Assembly (NCBI RefSeq): GCF_030848805.1
Contig: NC_092365.1
Span: 20,851,395-20,915,394, forward strand
DNA: 64,000 nt
Direction: 5' to 3'
From: Temnothorax longispinosus
Taxonomy: Eukaryota; Arthropoda; Insecta; Hymenoptera; Formicidae
Below, piece by piece: positions 50,701 to 61,460 of this stretch. The translations under genes and the position numbers were made by a program. Under the pieces are notes generated by a model. It saw nothing but the letters and a program-made list of their open reading frames with translations. It was not told the origin of the DNA and searched no databases. The stretch's first letter is position 1; each line of letters opens with the position of its first letter.

Positions 50701-52325
50701 TAGGTCCGTCTTTGCAGGTGTCCTTCGCGAAACCTTCGCGCACAAAAGTCGCACGCCGGTATCGGCACTCGGGCCGTACGTTAATCTGCGACGCGCCAAC
50801 GCGACGGAAGGGTGGCGAAATTGAGTTAACGTGCGAGTTAATGCCCCCGCAATTATATGCCGAGTCGAACAAAAATTGGCCACTCCGCGATGCGTGTCGA
50901 ATAAGCACGCACACTTACACTTGCGCGCGAGAAAGTAATTCCTTATTAAACGGTAAAAGGCGCTTTCGAGGCCGACTCCAAGTTTCTTATCAGCGATCGT
51001 TTAAATTTTAGGAACTTGTTAATCGAGGATATATAAAGGATATATAAACTTTTAGTATTAAAAAAGAAAATTTCGGAGGACCTATTTTTTTTTAAATAAT
51101 CATCATATAAGACGTGTACTTTTATAGGTATTTCACGGTTGACGCAAAAAAGAAATGCAGTACAACATAATGATATTATTTAATATATTTCTTGTTTCAC
51201 TGAATTCCATTGGCTATCGCGGGTAGTAAATCGGTAATACGCAGCATTATAAAGTATTATAAATTTGCCTATATATAGATATGCAGATCTATGTAATAAA
51301 TTCTTTTTTGATTCTATTAATCTTAATCTAATCCTCTTCGACAATAATAATAGTGAATATCTGGATACATGTATGCAAATGCGAATGTACTTAATGAAAC
51401 ATCGCGCGGAGATGATCATGCGATATTCACATTCATTAGCGAACCCTTCCAGTTTCCCTCAATATTAATTTTCTCATCAGTCTTCTCGTAAAAGCAGGAG
51501 GAACTTTGCCAATAGCACCAATCTCGAAAAATGCTGAATTGGTATGATGAATATGAAAGCGGAATTTATGTAAATCCTTCTTTTGTCCAGTTGTCTCGTT
51601 TCACTGTCACGCTCCGCGTAAAACCGTCACGAACCGGAGCAAATCGACATGCATTATTTATCGTTGGGAATACCTCTATGGGAAACTCTCTCTCTCTCTC
51701 GGGGGTGAAAACGCCAATACAAGTTTTTGTGGGAATTTCTATATCCTATACACGTACCCACATACATTATCGAACCAACGACCAAACCATTAATTAAACC
51801 ATTTCCGGTTCCCAGTTCTCATAAAAATCACAGCTCAATTCTGTTTGTTTACACATGCGATAACGAACTTAAAAAAACGTCCTTTTATATAAAGATAGAA
51901 TTACAGCTATATGTTTTACAAAAATGTATATATTTTCAAAGTATTCAGAGACACAAAGGATATCTTACAATCAAAAGCTATATAACAACAAAATTAATCA
52001 TCAATAATGGCTTTAATTAAGTTCAAAAGGAAAAATTTAGATTAAATTTTTCTTGAATTAAAAAAATTGACTGAAACATTATTATGCTATAAACTTTCCT
52101 ATTATATTATACTTTTAGCACCGTTATAAAATACTAATTATTAATCGCAAAAACGAATTATTATGACAGATAATGTGACTAATGTGAGCCAGTCGTCAGT
52201 TTTCTAAGATTATTTTGAATCATACAAAAGATCAATAATTACTTTAACGAAAATAAATGTTTGTTCCGCCAATAATGCTTAACCAAAACTAATATATTCA
52301 AATCGACAACAATTGGCAAAAAATA
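47725..52325. other. Intergenic DNA with a CpG-rich block at 50440-51010
   Basis: Mostly AT-rich. The CpG-rich block near 50.5-51.0 kb is open on both strands in several frames and has no domain. A (CTC)n tract lies at 49855-49883. No gene is supported. Confidence 0.4.
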
Positions 52326-52378
52326 TACATAAACTTCACAACGTTTCAACCCAGGCTTCGGGTCCTTATCAAGTGATC
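52326..52378 (-). other. Possible hammerhead-ribozyme-like relic
   Basis: On the minus strand, CTTGATAAGGACCC, then GAAGCCT, GGGTT and GAAACG follow the order of a hammerhead core: a CUGANGA-like box, a short stem II (ACCC with GGGT), then GAAA. Two core positions differ (C3 to U, G8 to A), so activity is unlikely. Similar motifs occur in terminal repeats of Penelope-like retroelements. No reverse transcriptase is seen beside it. Confidence 0.25.
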
Positions 52379-52802
52379 TAACAAAACAAAATAAAGCATG
52401 GGGTCAAATAACATCGTCAATAGTTAAAATATAAAATATGAAATATAAAATAAAACAGAAATTTCTTTTCGTCAGTGCAGACATATTTAAGCTCAATAAT
52501 TACTTTAACTAAGTGTTACAGTCGGCATTGTTCGCGAAATATTCGTGACACGAATGAAGCAATCAAAATAACCAATTGTTTGTATTGTTGGTGCACCTTT
52601 CGCCGTATTGTGGGTAACCACTCGCACGTAAAGGTCCAAAGGTCCAAGAAAGGGGTGGGCACAAACAACCCTTCGACACAGCAGATGGTCGATTGAACAA
52701 AATCGATCGATCTCCGATTTGGTTCTATCGAAATCTCGACGTTGTGTCACCGCGGGGGCGCCCGGCCGACTCCCGATGTTATTTTTAACAATTTCGACAT
52801 GA

Positions 52803-53070
52803 TCGACTGATAAACGCCGAAGGGTTTCGTATAGCACAGCAGATGTTCCCGTCTAACGCGTTTGCGATATTGCGCCTCGGTGTTTGCACCACCTCGTATA
52901 TTTTCGATAAATTAGACGGCTTGAATAGATCCTTAAAGCTTAATCACGATAGCGCGTCGACTGAGCCCTGTCTAACCAGAGAAAGAAGAGAATTGCCCAA
53001 TGATTTCGTTAGGCAAAGATCGCTCCGATAAAGACCGAAGGGTTTCATGACCGAGCAGATGCTCCGAAAC
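52803..53070 (+). repeat. Two direct copies of a CGAAGGGTTTC motif block
   Basis: GATAAACGCCGAAGGGTTTC near 52809 is followed by a CAGCAGATG-type tail. GATAAAGACCGAAGGGTTTC near 53026 has a GAGCAGATG tail. The 217-bp spacing and shared structure suggest the two ends or tandem copies of one element. The 62-codon frame between them is not convincing. Confidence 0.45.
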
Positions 53071-54519
53071 TCGAAACGTCGTACGTCGTTTTTTGGAACT
53101 TTTCCAACGTTTAGCTACGTCGTTCACCCGTATCGACATCTACTGAATTTACGAAAGGAAAAGATCGTTGCAAGAAATATATTATTGACAAAAAAATACA
53201 GTGTACAAAAAGTTCCAATAACAGCACAGAGCATTTGAAAAAACGCACAAAAATTTCGAAAACAATATTCGTTGTATAAGCAAGAATAACCATTTATGTT
53301 TGTTCTCTTCTCGCAGAGCACTATTATTGCCCAGTTTTAATTTGTTAGAAATACTATAATCCCCTCCTCAATATATCCTTGGATCTAATTTTAAATGATT
53401 TTAAAAATCCGGCTAATATAACATTCAAGCTTAAAGTTTTAGATTATTCGATACAGGAAAATCCTAAACAGGAAAAACACACGATAATTATTTCCATGGA
53501 GTGATATCGTCTGCGACCGAAAAAATTTTTTCCGGTCAAGCTGAAAATTACGGTCGATGGCACAAGAATAATCAGCACAAAAAGTTCTGTCGAAAGTTAT
53601 CGTCATTATCGTCTATTTTCTACATATTTCTATACATTTCGTGATATAAGACAATATCTTGGTTTTTGTAAGTATTTTAAATATTATACCTAAATTATTC
53701 AGAAATGTTGAAAACAACTGTTAATATTTTCAGAACTCGAGAAAGATTTCTAGAAATAAATTTATACTTAAAACAGAAATTTATACCTAGGCCATTAATT
53801 ATAAATTGAATAATGAATAAGTTACACAACGTTCAACGCGCCAACTTCGTCATCTACCTAGGACAATCTGCGGTGATAGTTAAAAGTTAAAACCAAACCC
53901 AACGCTATTTCAGCAACGCAGTAAATCGGACGAAAAAGCTAGGCGAAACCGCGAATTAGACAGCTGAAAGAATAATGGTTATGTTAGAAAGCGGGATCAA
54001 CGATCGGTGCGGGCTTAATGCGTGATTAATGACCAGCGGGTGTGTCGCGCAACCACGTCGAACGCGATTTTTCGTAACGACAATACTCGCTGCGTTTTTC
54101 CATATGCACCATCACGTGCTGCATGTCGAGATAATAGCTGAAACCGCAGCCACTCGCGAGTCAACGAAATTGGAAAAGGGGTGGCTCGCGCGGGAGGGTA
54201 AAAGGATTTGTTTCGCCGGCTTCGAGTGCAGCGCGCACCGGCACACGAGTCGCCAACAAAGAAGATAATAATACGGCGGAAACGAAAAACCGAATAATGT
54301 CCGGTGTGGTGCAAGCAATATACGACGGAAAGGGTGCATTCGTGCATGATCCGTTAATTGTTACAGCGCGTTTGCCATGTTATTCGATATGATTATGCGC
54401 TATAATAATATATATACATATATGTAATACCGTTGAAAACAATGTTCATTTTTTAATGCTAAATGAACGCAATTGTTAATCGAGAAGCTTTACACGTTTT
54501 TCTGTTTCTTTTTTCTTGT

Positions 54520-54968
54520 CGGGTCGTAATCAAAATTTTTAGAAATTGACATTTAGGGATAAAAAAAGTTACTCTTTCCAAAAATTTAATCGGCGATGAA
54601 CTATCTGAAAGAAAAGGATATAAAATTTAAAAATGGAGACAAAAAAGTAAGTGAGCCCTGCCTTTTTACAGACAAATATTCAATTAATAAATGATTCCTT
54701 CTATTTTTTGAGCATAATTTTTGCTATATAACTCGAATAATAATTATAGATATCGATTTCTACTCAAAGAGATAAACAACATTATTAATAGTTGAATATT
54801 TTGTCAGTAAAAAGCAGAGGGGTCATTTACTTTTTTAAATCTTTATTTTCAAATTTTATATCCTTTTTTTTTCAGATATCCCATCCCGTCGCCGACTAGG
54901 TTTTCAAAAAGAGCAACTTCTTTACCCCTAAATACCAATTGCAGTTTAAAAATTTTGATTAGGACCCG
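54520..54968. mobile_element. Foldback element with arms of about 190 bp
   Basis: The left end CGGGTCGTAATCAAAATTTT is mirrored at the right by AAAATTTTGATTAGGACCCG. The arms continue to match at moderate identity for about 190 bp. Examples are AAGGATATAAAATTT on the left and its complement on the right, and CAAATATTCAA against TTGAATATTTTG. An unpaired centre of about 80 bp remains. No coding capacity. The similarity suggests an old long-TIR MITE or foldback transposon. Confidence 0.65.
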
Positions 54969-55499
54969 GAAGTTACACGGATTTAAAACAAAAAGGGCCT
55001 CCTACGACTTAATAAGTTAAAGTCAAGATAAAAATTATGCTTTCTAAACTTCAGAGATTTAAAGAACTTTAAGGAAAAGCAGAAATTTTTAAAAATTATT
55101 GGCCAAGATAATTACGGTACCACAAATACAACGTATCGATTGACTAGCAGGAGACGATAGGATTAAAGATATCTTTATCGCACCCGCGTCTGGCCAAAAA
55201 CGAAATGATAAGACTAACAGAAATGCTAGTATTGTTGGGGTAGGGATATTCTTTGTCTATATTAACTCTTGCCGCGCGAACGACCGGATAATTCTGTCCT
55301 TCCAGGAAACAAGGTGAACTGATATTCTCTTCTGTGACCGTTGCATGCGTGCTGTGTATAGTTACCTTTTTTTAAGAATTTCTGACACATAGCCTACTTG
55401 CCATTAAATGCTATATATCATTAATCATAGCAGATACGGTAAAATAGCGGTGCATATGTGTCGATGGAATCTTAAATCGAAAAATATTGGAAATAAAAT
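54969..55499. other. Intergenic DNA, nothing recognised
   Basis: AT-rich sequence between the foldback element and the mucin-like locus, with no gene or repeat recognised. Confidence 0.45.
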
Positions 55500-56577
55500 A
55501 TGAAGCAGCAAGATGTGGCAGTATTGATCGGAATAGTGATTTCGTTAATCGGAATTGAAATTTTATTGCTTTACAGTTAGGTAACTCTATTAACCATAAT
55601 TTTATGATAATTGATATCTTAATCTTATAGTCAATCTAATGAATTTAAAAAAAAAAATGTAGAATTAAATCTAGTGTAATCGACAAAAAAAAGATTCTTT
55701 GTAAAAAAAATATGTAATAAATTGTTTTCTATTCGTTGTGTAGTCTTCAAGAAAAATAGTTTTATATATCAAAATGATTCAATCAATCGTAAACATTTGC
55801 ATTTATTTTTTTACACGGAATCATTTCTATAACAGTTAGATATTTTATTTCAGCAAATATTGATAAAATATCTGTTTCAACAGTTGTATGCACAACTCAG
55901 GCAAATGAAGGTATCACACTTAATAATCGAGAAATGAATAAGACGAAGACTGCAACAGTTTCCGCAAATATAACAACGGGTTCAACGACAGTAACAGCTA
56001 CGTCCATAGCAATACCGTCGCAAAATTCTACGGGAGAAAAAACTTCGCAAACGGACTATACAACAGCTCTTACAGATCACGACGGTACTAACAGAATCGA
56101 GTGCAACGACCAGAACAACGATGATGACAACAACATCGTCTACGAGATCGACGTCGCCGACGTCTGAAATAACGATCACGATAGATAGAATCCCTACAAT
56201 ACCTTCAACGCAACTTAAAACGACGACGACGCAATCTACAACGCAATCGACACGTGGAACACAATGCATAACGAGCGTAACGCATCCATCGTCATCCAAG
56301 ATAACATCTCCATATTCGACTTTAGATGCTATATAGAAACAGCTACGGAGACACAACAGAAACTACACCGATAATTATAACGCTTCCGACAATTTCAACG
56401 ACACTCGTAACTAATCCAACATATGACTACATTCAAGATCCCGAATAAGACACATCAATTTAATTATTCTTTTACCGTATAACAGAATGCAATTGTGTTT
56501 TTTTAGGTATTAAAGCCTGCGTTGGCGGTACCGATGAACGCAACGACAACAGGTATTTGGTATTTGCGATGAAAAAA
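55500..56577 (+). pseudogene. Frame-disrupted Thr/Ser-rich, mucin-like secreted protein locus
   Basis: ATG at 55500 opens a 26-residue hydrophobic peptide (MKQQDVAVLIGIVISLIGIE then ILLLYS) like a signal peptide. Its stop (55578-55580) directly abuts a donor-like GTAACT. After TATTTTATTTCAG (55853) an exon of about 100 codons (55854-56167) is rich in Thr and Ser, then acidic (NNDDDNN). The Thr-rich coding character then shifts frame at about 56121 (to 56336) and again near 56337 (to 56448). A short frame follows the acceptor GTTTTTTTAG near 56507, ending at 56577. The first exon is also one frame out relative to the second. Several frameshifts in one Thr-rich tract suggest a decayed mucin-like gene, or indel errors in a repetitive sequence. 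No domain beyond the composition is recognised. Confidence 0.4.
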
Positions 56578-57530
56578 TAGCTAATATGATTTTGAGTTGA
56601 GAGAAAACTGCCAAAAATCAAGTGGGCAGCGATAAAAGGAATAAAATTACTTATAATTACGCCCGCGGTATTCCATATTCATTGACATGCACTAGAATTG
56701 TAATAATTTCTCGTCATACATTAAATTGTACTTAAAAATTCTGCAAAAATGTATACACGAACGTCACGAACGTCGTGTAATATGACACATTTGTTTAATT
56801 ATCATTTTAATCTCTTTCATTTAAAAATATTGTAAAAGTATTTTTCCCATTTTATTTAAATATATTACCTATAAAAGTATTTTTTTTATGAACAAATGTT
56901 TCCGTGGCTTTACGAATTGTCCGCGTAAAGCGGACATTTTATCGCAAACAATTAAGTCATCAAATTCTTCATACCTGTAAAAATAACACTTAAATTGCCG
57001 TGTTGTGAGATTTACATTTTGAAACGCTTTGAAAAGGTCTTCGAAAGGTATTTATTGAATTTTGTTTTGTGTGGAAAGGGGAATCATGTTTCTCTTCTCG
57101 ACCTTCTATGACCAATTCTGTAAGCTCTTCTTCAAACGATAACATCAAGTAATCTCATTTAGTGTTTAAACGCTTTGCGATATAGAACGGTTAAAATGGG
57201 AAAACTTCGAACATGGTTGGCGAAATATTGTACATCAGAAGAAAATTCTGATTCAGTAAAGTGTAATGTAAGTGTAAGTTGTGAAGGAAGTTTTTTCCCA
57301 TCTGATAGAGAGCAAAAGTTAAAAAGATCAGTTAATGCGATAAAAATAACATACCGAACTAGAACCATCCAAAAAGGGCATCTTATTAGAAAATTACATA
57401 GTATCAAATAGAAGGAAATTAAATAATTCATGTGCAATAATCAATACAATAAATTTAAAAAGGGCGTGCACTTGCTAATAAAAAAACTTACAACGTTATC
57501 ACCCTGATAAACGGTAAATCTATGAATACA
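56578..57530. other. Intergenic DNA upstream of the BED exon array
   Basis: A 72-codon frame at 57196-57411 (plus) starts MGKLRTWLAKYCTSEENSDS and contains two overlapping GTAAGT donor-like strings near 57268. It could be a 5' exon of the BED gene, but the phase does not match. Otherwise nothing is recognised. Confidence 0.3.
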
Positions 57531-57673
57531 AGAGTTAGAAAAAACGCAGACGTATGGAACAAGTGACACTTCGATAAAAGCAATGCTGCGACGGCAAACG
57601 GTAAGTAAAAACTATAAAAACATTACAGGAGATATGTCACGTATTAAAACGAACACTTATTGCGAAGTTGTGA
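57531..57673 (+). pseudogene. Degenerate BED zinc-finger exon, copy A
   Basis: Aligns with the intact copies downstream (shared TATGGAACAAG, GCGACG, AACACTTATTGCGA and the GTGAGTAAGT end). It has in-frame stops, a TGACAC-type insertion, loss of both zinc-binding Cys codons of the CxxC, and no usable acceptor. It is a dead copy, though the 5' splice site is preserved. Confidence 0.65.
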
Positions 57674-58296
57674 GTAAGTATTCATTTAAGAATGTATAAA
57701 ATATTGATGAATGAAAAGTAGGTACAGTAATAAAATAATAAATAAATAATGTAAATATCTGGTTTATCACGGCACAATAATAATTATATGCAATACTGAC
57801 TAAAACCGCAATTGTCCATGTGGTTTTGGATTATTAAATAATTTTTTGAAACAATGCAAAATAAATTTTCTGCATGTTTGGACAAATAAATAAAAAAGCG
57901 CATGCTGATAAATATGTATTTAATAAGATTTTAATAATGTTACACAAATTTTAGTGTTTTGCAATACTAAATATTGTCTACGTTATAGTACAGATTTGTA
58001 ATAAAGCATAAGTATGACTTGATTACCAATTGCGCGATGTGTGTAGTCATTGTAAAAAAGTTTTCTTTAATCGGTCCAAAACAATAGTTAAAATACTACT
58101 TATGGATATTGGATATATATAACATAACAGATCTAGACAAACATTCAAAACCCGACAACGTATTAGAAAATTACAGAGATAAACAGCGACATACAATTAT
58201 TACAAAACATTAATAATTTTTAATAAGGCGTGCATGTTTTTAATAAAAACATTTAATTGAAAATTGATCACCTGATAAATGTAATTTTATTTATAG

Positions 58297-58435
58297 AGAT
58301 GTGATAAGAAGATCAAAAATATGTAAAAAGTTCGATATAAAAGGCAATGTTGCGACGTGCAAAACGTGTAATAAAACTATAAAAACATTACAGTGATATA
58401 ACCGGATTAAAACAACACTTATTGCGAGCTTGTGA
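58297..58435 (+). pseudogene. Degenerate BED zinc-finger exon, copy B
   Basis: Has a good acceptor (TTTATTTATAG) and the GTAAGT donor, and keeps CKTC. But it is 139 bp rather than 138, so it shifts frame. The conserved Trp codon TGG is TGT, and a TGA follows the CxxC. Probably non-functional as a zinc finger. Confidence 0.7.
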
Positions 58436-58543
58436 GTAAGTATTCATTTAAGAACATATAAAATATTGATGAATGAAAAGTGGTACAGTAATAAAGACAT
58501 TTAATTAAAATTTATCACCCGATAAATGTAATTTTATTTATAG

Positions 58544-58681
58544 AAATGTGATAAGAAGATCAAAAATATGGAACAAGTTCGATGTAAAAGGCAATGTTGC
58601 GACGTGCAAAACGTGTGAGAAGGTTATAAAACATCGCAATAATATACACACATTAGAACAACACTTATTGCGAGCTTGTGA
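58544..58681 (+). CDS. Intact BED-type zinc-finger exon, copy C
   Basis: An internal exon of 138 bp between TTTATTTATAG and GTAAGT. It encodes 45 whole residues plus a split Glu codon. W9 and F12 are the BED aromatic pair. Zinc ligands are C21, C24, H40 and C45 (C-x2-C-x15-H-x4-C), with the usual Leu before the His. BED fingers bind DNA and are found in hAT transposases, their domesticated derivatives and chromatin proteins such as BEAF and DREF. Both exon ends are phase 2, so it can be included, skipped or repeated without changing frame. The upstream coding exon was not found. Confidence 0.78.
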
Positions 58682-59308
58682 GTAAGTATTCATTTAAGAA
58701 CGTATAAAATATTGATGAATGAAAAGTTGGTACAGTAATAAAATAATAAATAAATGAAAATGTATAAATATCTGGTTTACCACTGCACATATATAATAAT
58801 TATATGCAATATTGACTGAAACTGCAATTGTCCATGTGTGGTTTTGGATTATTAAATGATTTTTCGAAACAATACAAAATAATTTTCTGCATGTTTGGCC
58901 AAATAAATAAAAGAACGCATGCTGATAAATATGTATTTTATAAAATTTTAATAATGTTACACAGATTTTAGTGTTTTGTAATACTAAATATTGTCTATGT
59001 TATAGTACAGATTTGTAATAAAGCATAAGTATGACTTGATTACCAATTGCGCGATGTGTGTAGTCATTGTAAAAAAGTTTTCTCTAATCGGTCCAAAACA
59101 AGAGTTAAAAATACTACTTATGGACATTGGGCATATATAACATAACAGATCTAGACAAACATTCAAAACAACGTATTAGAAAATTACAGAGACAAACAGC
59201 GACATACAATTATTGCAAAACATTCATAATTTTTAAATGAAGCATGTACGTTTTAATAAGACATTTAATTGAAAATTGATCACCTGATAAATATAATTTT
59301 ATTTATAG

Positions 59309-59446
59309 AAATGTGATAAGAAGATCAAAAATATGGAACAAGTTCGATGTAAAAGGCAAAGATGCGACGTGCAAAACGTGTGAGAAGGTTATAAAACATC
59401 ACAATAATATACACATATTAAAACAACACTTATTGCGAGCTTGTGA
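59309..59446 (+). CDS. Intact BED-type zinc-finger exon, copy D
   Basis: The same 138-bp, phase-2-symmetric structure and splice sites as copy C, with all zinc ligands kept. It differs from C at five bases, every one changing an amino acid (N17K, V18D, R31H, T36I, E38K). It ends ...GA before GTAAGT. The next acceptor (59754) supplies A, making a Glu codon and continuing in frame into the exon at 59755. As the last array member it is the copy most simply joined to the 3' exon. Confidence 0.8.
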
Positions 59447-59754
59447 GTAAGTATTCATCTAAGAACGTATAAAATATTGATGAATGAAAAGTAGGTACAG
59501 TAATGAAATAATAAATCAATGAAAATGTAAATATCTGGTTTATCACGGCACATATATAATAATTATATGCAATATTTACTAAAACAGCAATTCTCCGTGT
59601 GTGGTTTTAGATTATTGTGTAATTCCTCGAAACAATACAAAATCAATTTTCTATATATTTTGACAAATATATAAAAAGGCGCATATGCTTATATATATAG
59701 ATATTCACTTTAGCTTTTTCTACATCATTAATTAAAGTTGTCGTATATATACAG

Positions 59755-59890
59755 ATCTGCACCGACTTCTTCAAGTTCAATGAGAAACAGCAATTTCCAT
59801 TTGAATGAGCCACAAAGCGAAAGTACAATACGAACAAGCATACCGCTACTTGAGCAACAGGGAGAAGAAATAGAGAGAAGTGACGAGTAA
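59755..59890 (+). CDS. 3' terminal exon of the BED zinc-finger gene, Ser-rich tail
   Basis: The acceptor TCGTATATATACAG precedes one base that completes the split Glu codon of the BED exon, then 44 residues starting SAPTSSSSMRNSNF and ending EEIERSDE before TAA (59888-59890). A Ser-rich linker after a BED finger is typical of these proteins. AATAAA follows at 59920. Phase, splice site, composition and poly(A) signal all agree. Alternatively, GACGA before GTAATT could act as a donor to later exons. Confidence 0.7.
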
Positions 59891-59919
59891 TTATACACTA
59901 TGCTTAAATTATAAACCGT

Positions 59920-59925
59920 AATAAA
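59920..59925 (+). terminator. Polyadenylation signal of the BED gene
   Basis: AATAAA 30 bp after the stop codon of the 59755-59890 exon. Confidence 0.6.
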
Positions 59926-60129
59926 ATCTTACAAAATTAAATAAACTCAAACACTATAATATATCAACGTAAATTACTTTATGCCAACAATTTTGGCGTC
60001 TAATGTGCCCACAAAACATTTATTTGTGATCAAACTTTTTTTCTGTGATTTACTATTCGCTATCAAATCCATAGATATCCGAGAAACTATATACAATTCT
60101 TTATATTATAATTTCACTTATATTATATA

Positions 60130-60132
<3 letters not shown>

Positions 60133-60164
<32 letters not shown>
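60133..60164. repeat. (TA)n microsatellite
   Basis: Uninterrupted TA dinucleotides in AT-rich DNA. Confidence 0.9.
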
Positions 60165-60169
<5 letters not shown>

Positions 60170-60919
60170 ATACATATCTATATCTTAATTATTATTTAAA
60201 AAATTAAAATATGGCGTCTGAGATATTAAGTGTAACACAGTTCGTGGACAGGGAGAATAGAATGGATTAAACTGAGTAGAAAAGTTTTATACCATTTTGC
60301 GATTTTTATAATACAATAATTAATTTAAAAATGAATTAATAGAGATCTGCGAGTGAGACAATCTATGCTTCATTGACGGTGATTAAAAGCGCTCTTCTAC
60401 CAATGTCTTGCCGCGCATATAACATTTGCAATCGGCATGTAAAGCTAAACTAACTCTTCCTCGCAACGCATTTACATTCGCCACTGAATTGCGGCGATGC
60501 ATGCGCATTCATAGATCTTTACAAAACTGCTAGAGAACATGTTTTTAATTAGTTTATTCCGTTCTACCTACCCACGCGCCATTTAATTATTAAATAATCT
60601 GTACATACTTTGTAAATTTATCATATTATTATAGTGTCCTAAAGTAAATACTTATTTTATATTTTACGATAAAATAAGAAAAAACCGTTAAGTGATTTGC
60701 ATTGTACAGTATATCTCATCTTTCAACAATAAGTTATAGAAACTTATTTTTACGTGTACAAGGCGCAAATATATCATAAATATAAACTTATATATTATAA
60801 ATGTAAATAATATTATACTAAAAATACTAAATTTAAGTATTGATAATACTCACCGCATTGAAAGAATTTGAATTCTAAAAATAAATGTTTGGCCTAATAA
60901 TAATAATTGAATAATATGC
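60165..60919. other. AT-rich intergenic DNA
   Basis: No gene, RNA or repeat recognised in this stretch. Confidence 0.4.
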
Positions 60920-61192
60920 TTAACCCTTAAGGTGCATACGTGAGTTTACGGTGTTCGAGCCAAAGTGATATCTGCTCGTAACTGCAAAACTTGCAAACCT
61001 GTTAAAAGATATTAAATAAACGATGTTTATCAAAATGATTATAAAATCGTCAACTACAATGTAGACAAATGTTTTATGAATTTTTTTAGATGTTTTGAAA
61101 TGGTTTAATGTAGGAAAAAATAACGTTGAACGTGACAGATCCACGTACGCACTTAGAAGGTACCGAAAAAACGTATGCACTTCAAGGGTTAA
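60920..61192. mobile_element. piggyBac-like MITE with TTAA ends, second element
   Basis: TTAA at 60920-60923 and 61189-61192 bound inverted repeats CCCTTAAGGTGCATACGT (left) and ACGTATGCACTTCAAGGG (right). A second near-copy of the right end, ACGTACGCACTTAGAAGG, lies 40 bp inside. The 273-bp unit has no coding capacity. The termini resemble those of the element at 610-806 only in the first 9 bases (CCCTTAAxx). Confidence 0.75.
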
Positions 61193-61272
61193 TGACGTGT
61201 AACATTTGATATACTAACCATTATTGCAATTAATTTTATACTTCTGTAATAACTCTTTGTATAATTTGCAAG

Positions 61273-61380
61273 TCCCATTCAAGCTCAGAATCTGGTATAC
61301 AGGCTTTATTAATGAAATCATGGACAGAAGCGAAAATATCAGATTTGAGGAAAAAGAGAACAAGCGTTATTGACGAGTAA
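61273..61380 (+). pseudogene. Degenerate copy of an alternative BED-gene terminal exon
   Basis: Aligns with 61461-61530 and its downstream sequence (TTCAAGCTCAGAATCTG, then GATTTGAG and TGACGAGTA). The acceptor reads TTTGCAAG instead of TTGCAGG, which moves the AG by one base and breaks phase. Read in the equivalent frame it is open for 36 codons to TAA at 61378-61380. Confidence 0.5.
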
Positions 61381-61460
61381 TACACGATTCTATATTATTT
61401 TAAATATTAATTCCTCTATTATATTTTTACTTTTTTAATCACTTCTTGTATAACTTGCAG

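Larger units (their letters stand above)
57674..59700 (+). repeat. Tandem duplication of a 760-bp unit carrying a BED exon
   Basis: The block after each exon, beginning GATGAATGAAAAGT, recurs at 57706, 58468, 58714 and 59479. The first, third and fourth copies continue into the same spacer (ATATCTGGTTTA, AATTATATGCAATA, GCATGTTTGG), the fourth truncated. The second copy lost its spacer, leaving a 246-bp step. Spacer identity is high, so the amplification is fairly recent. Confidence 0.85.
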
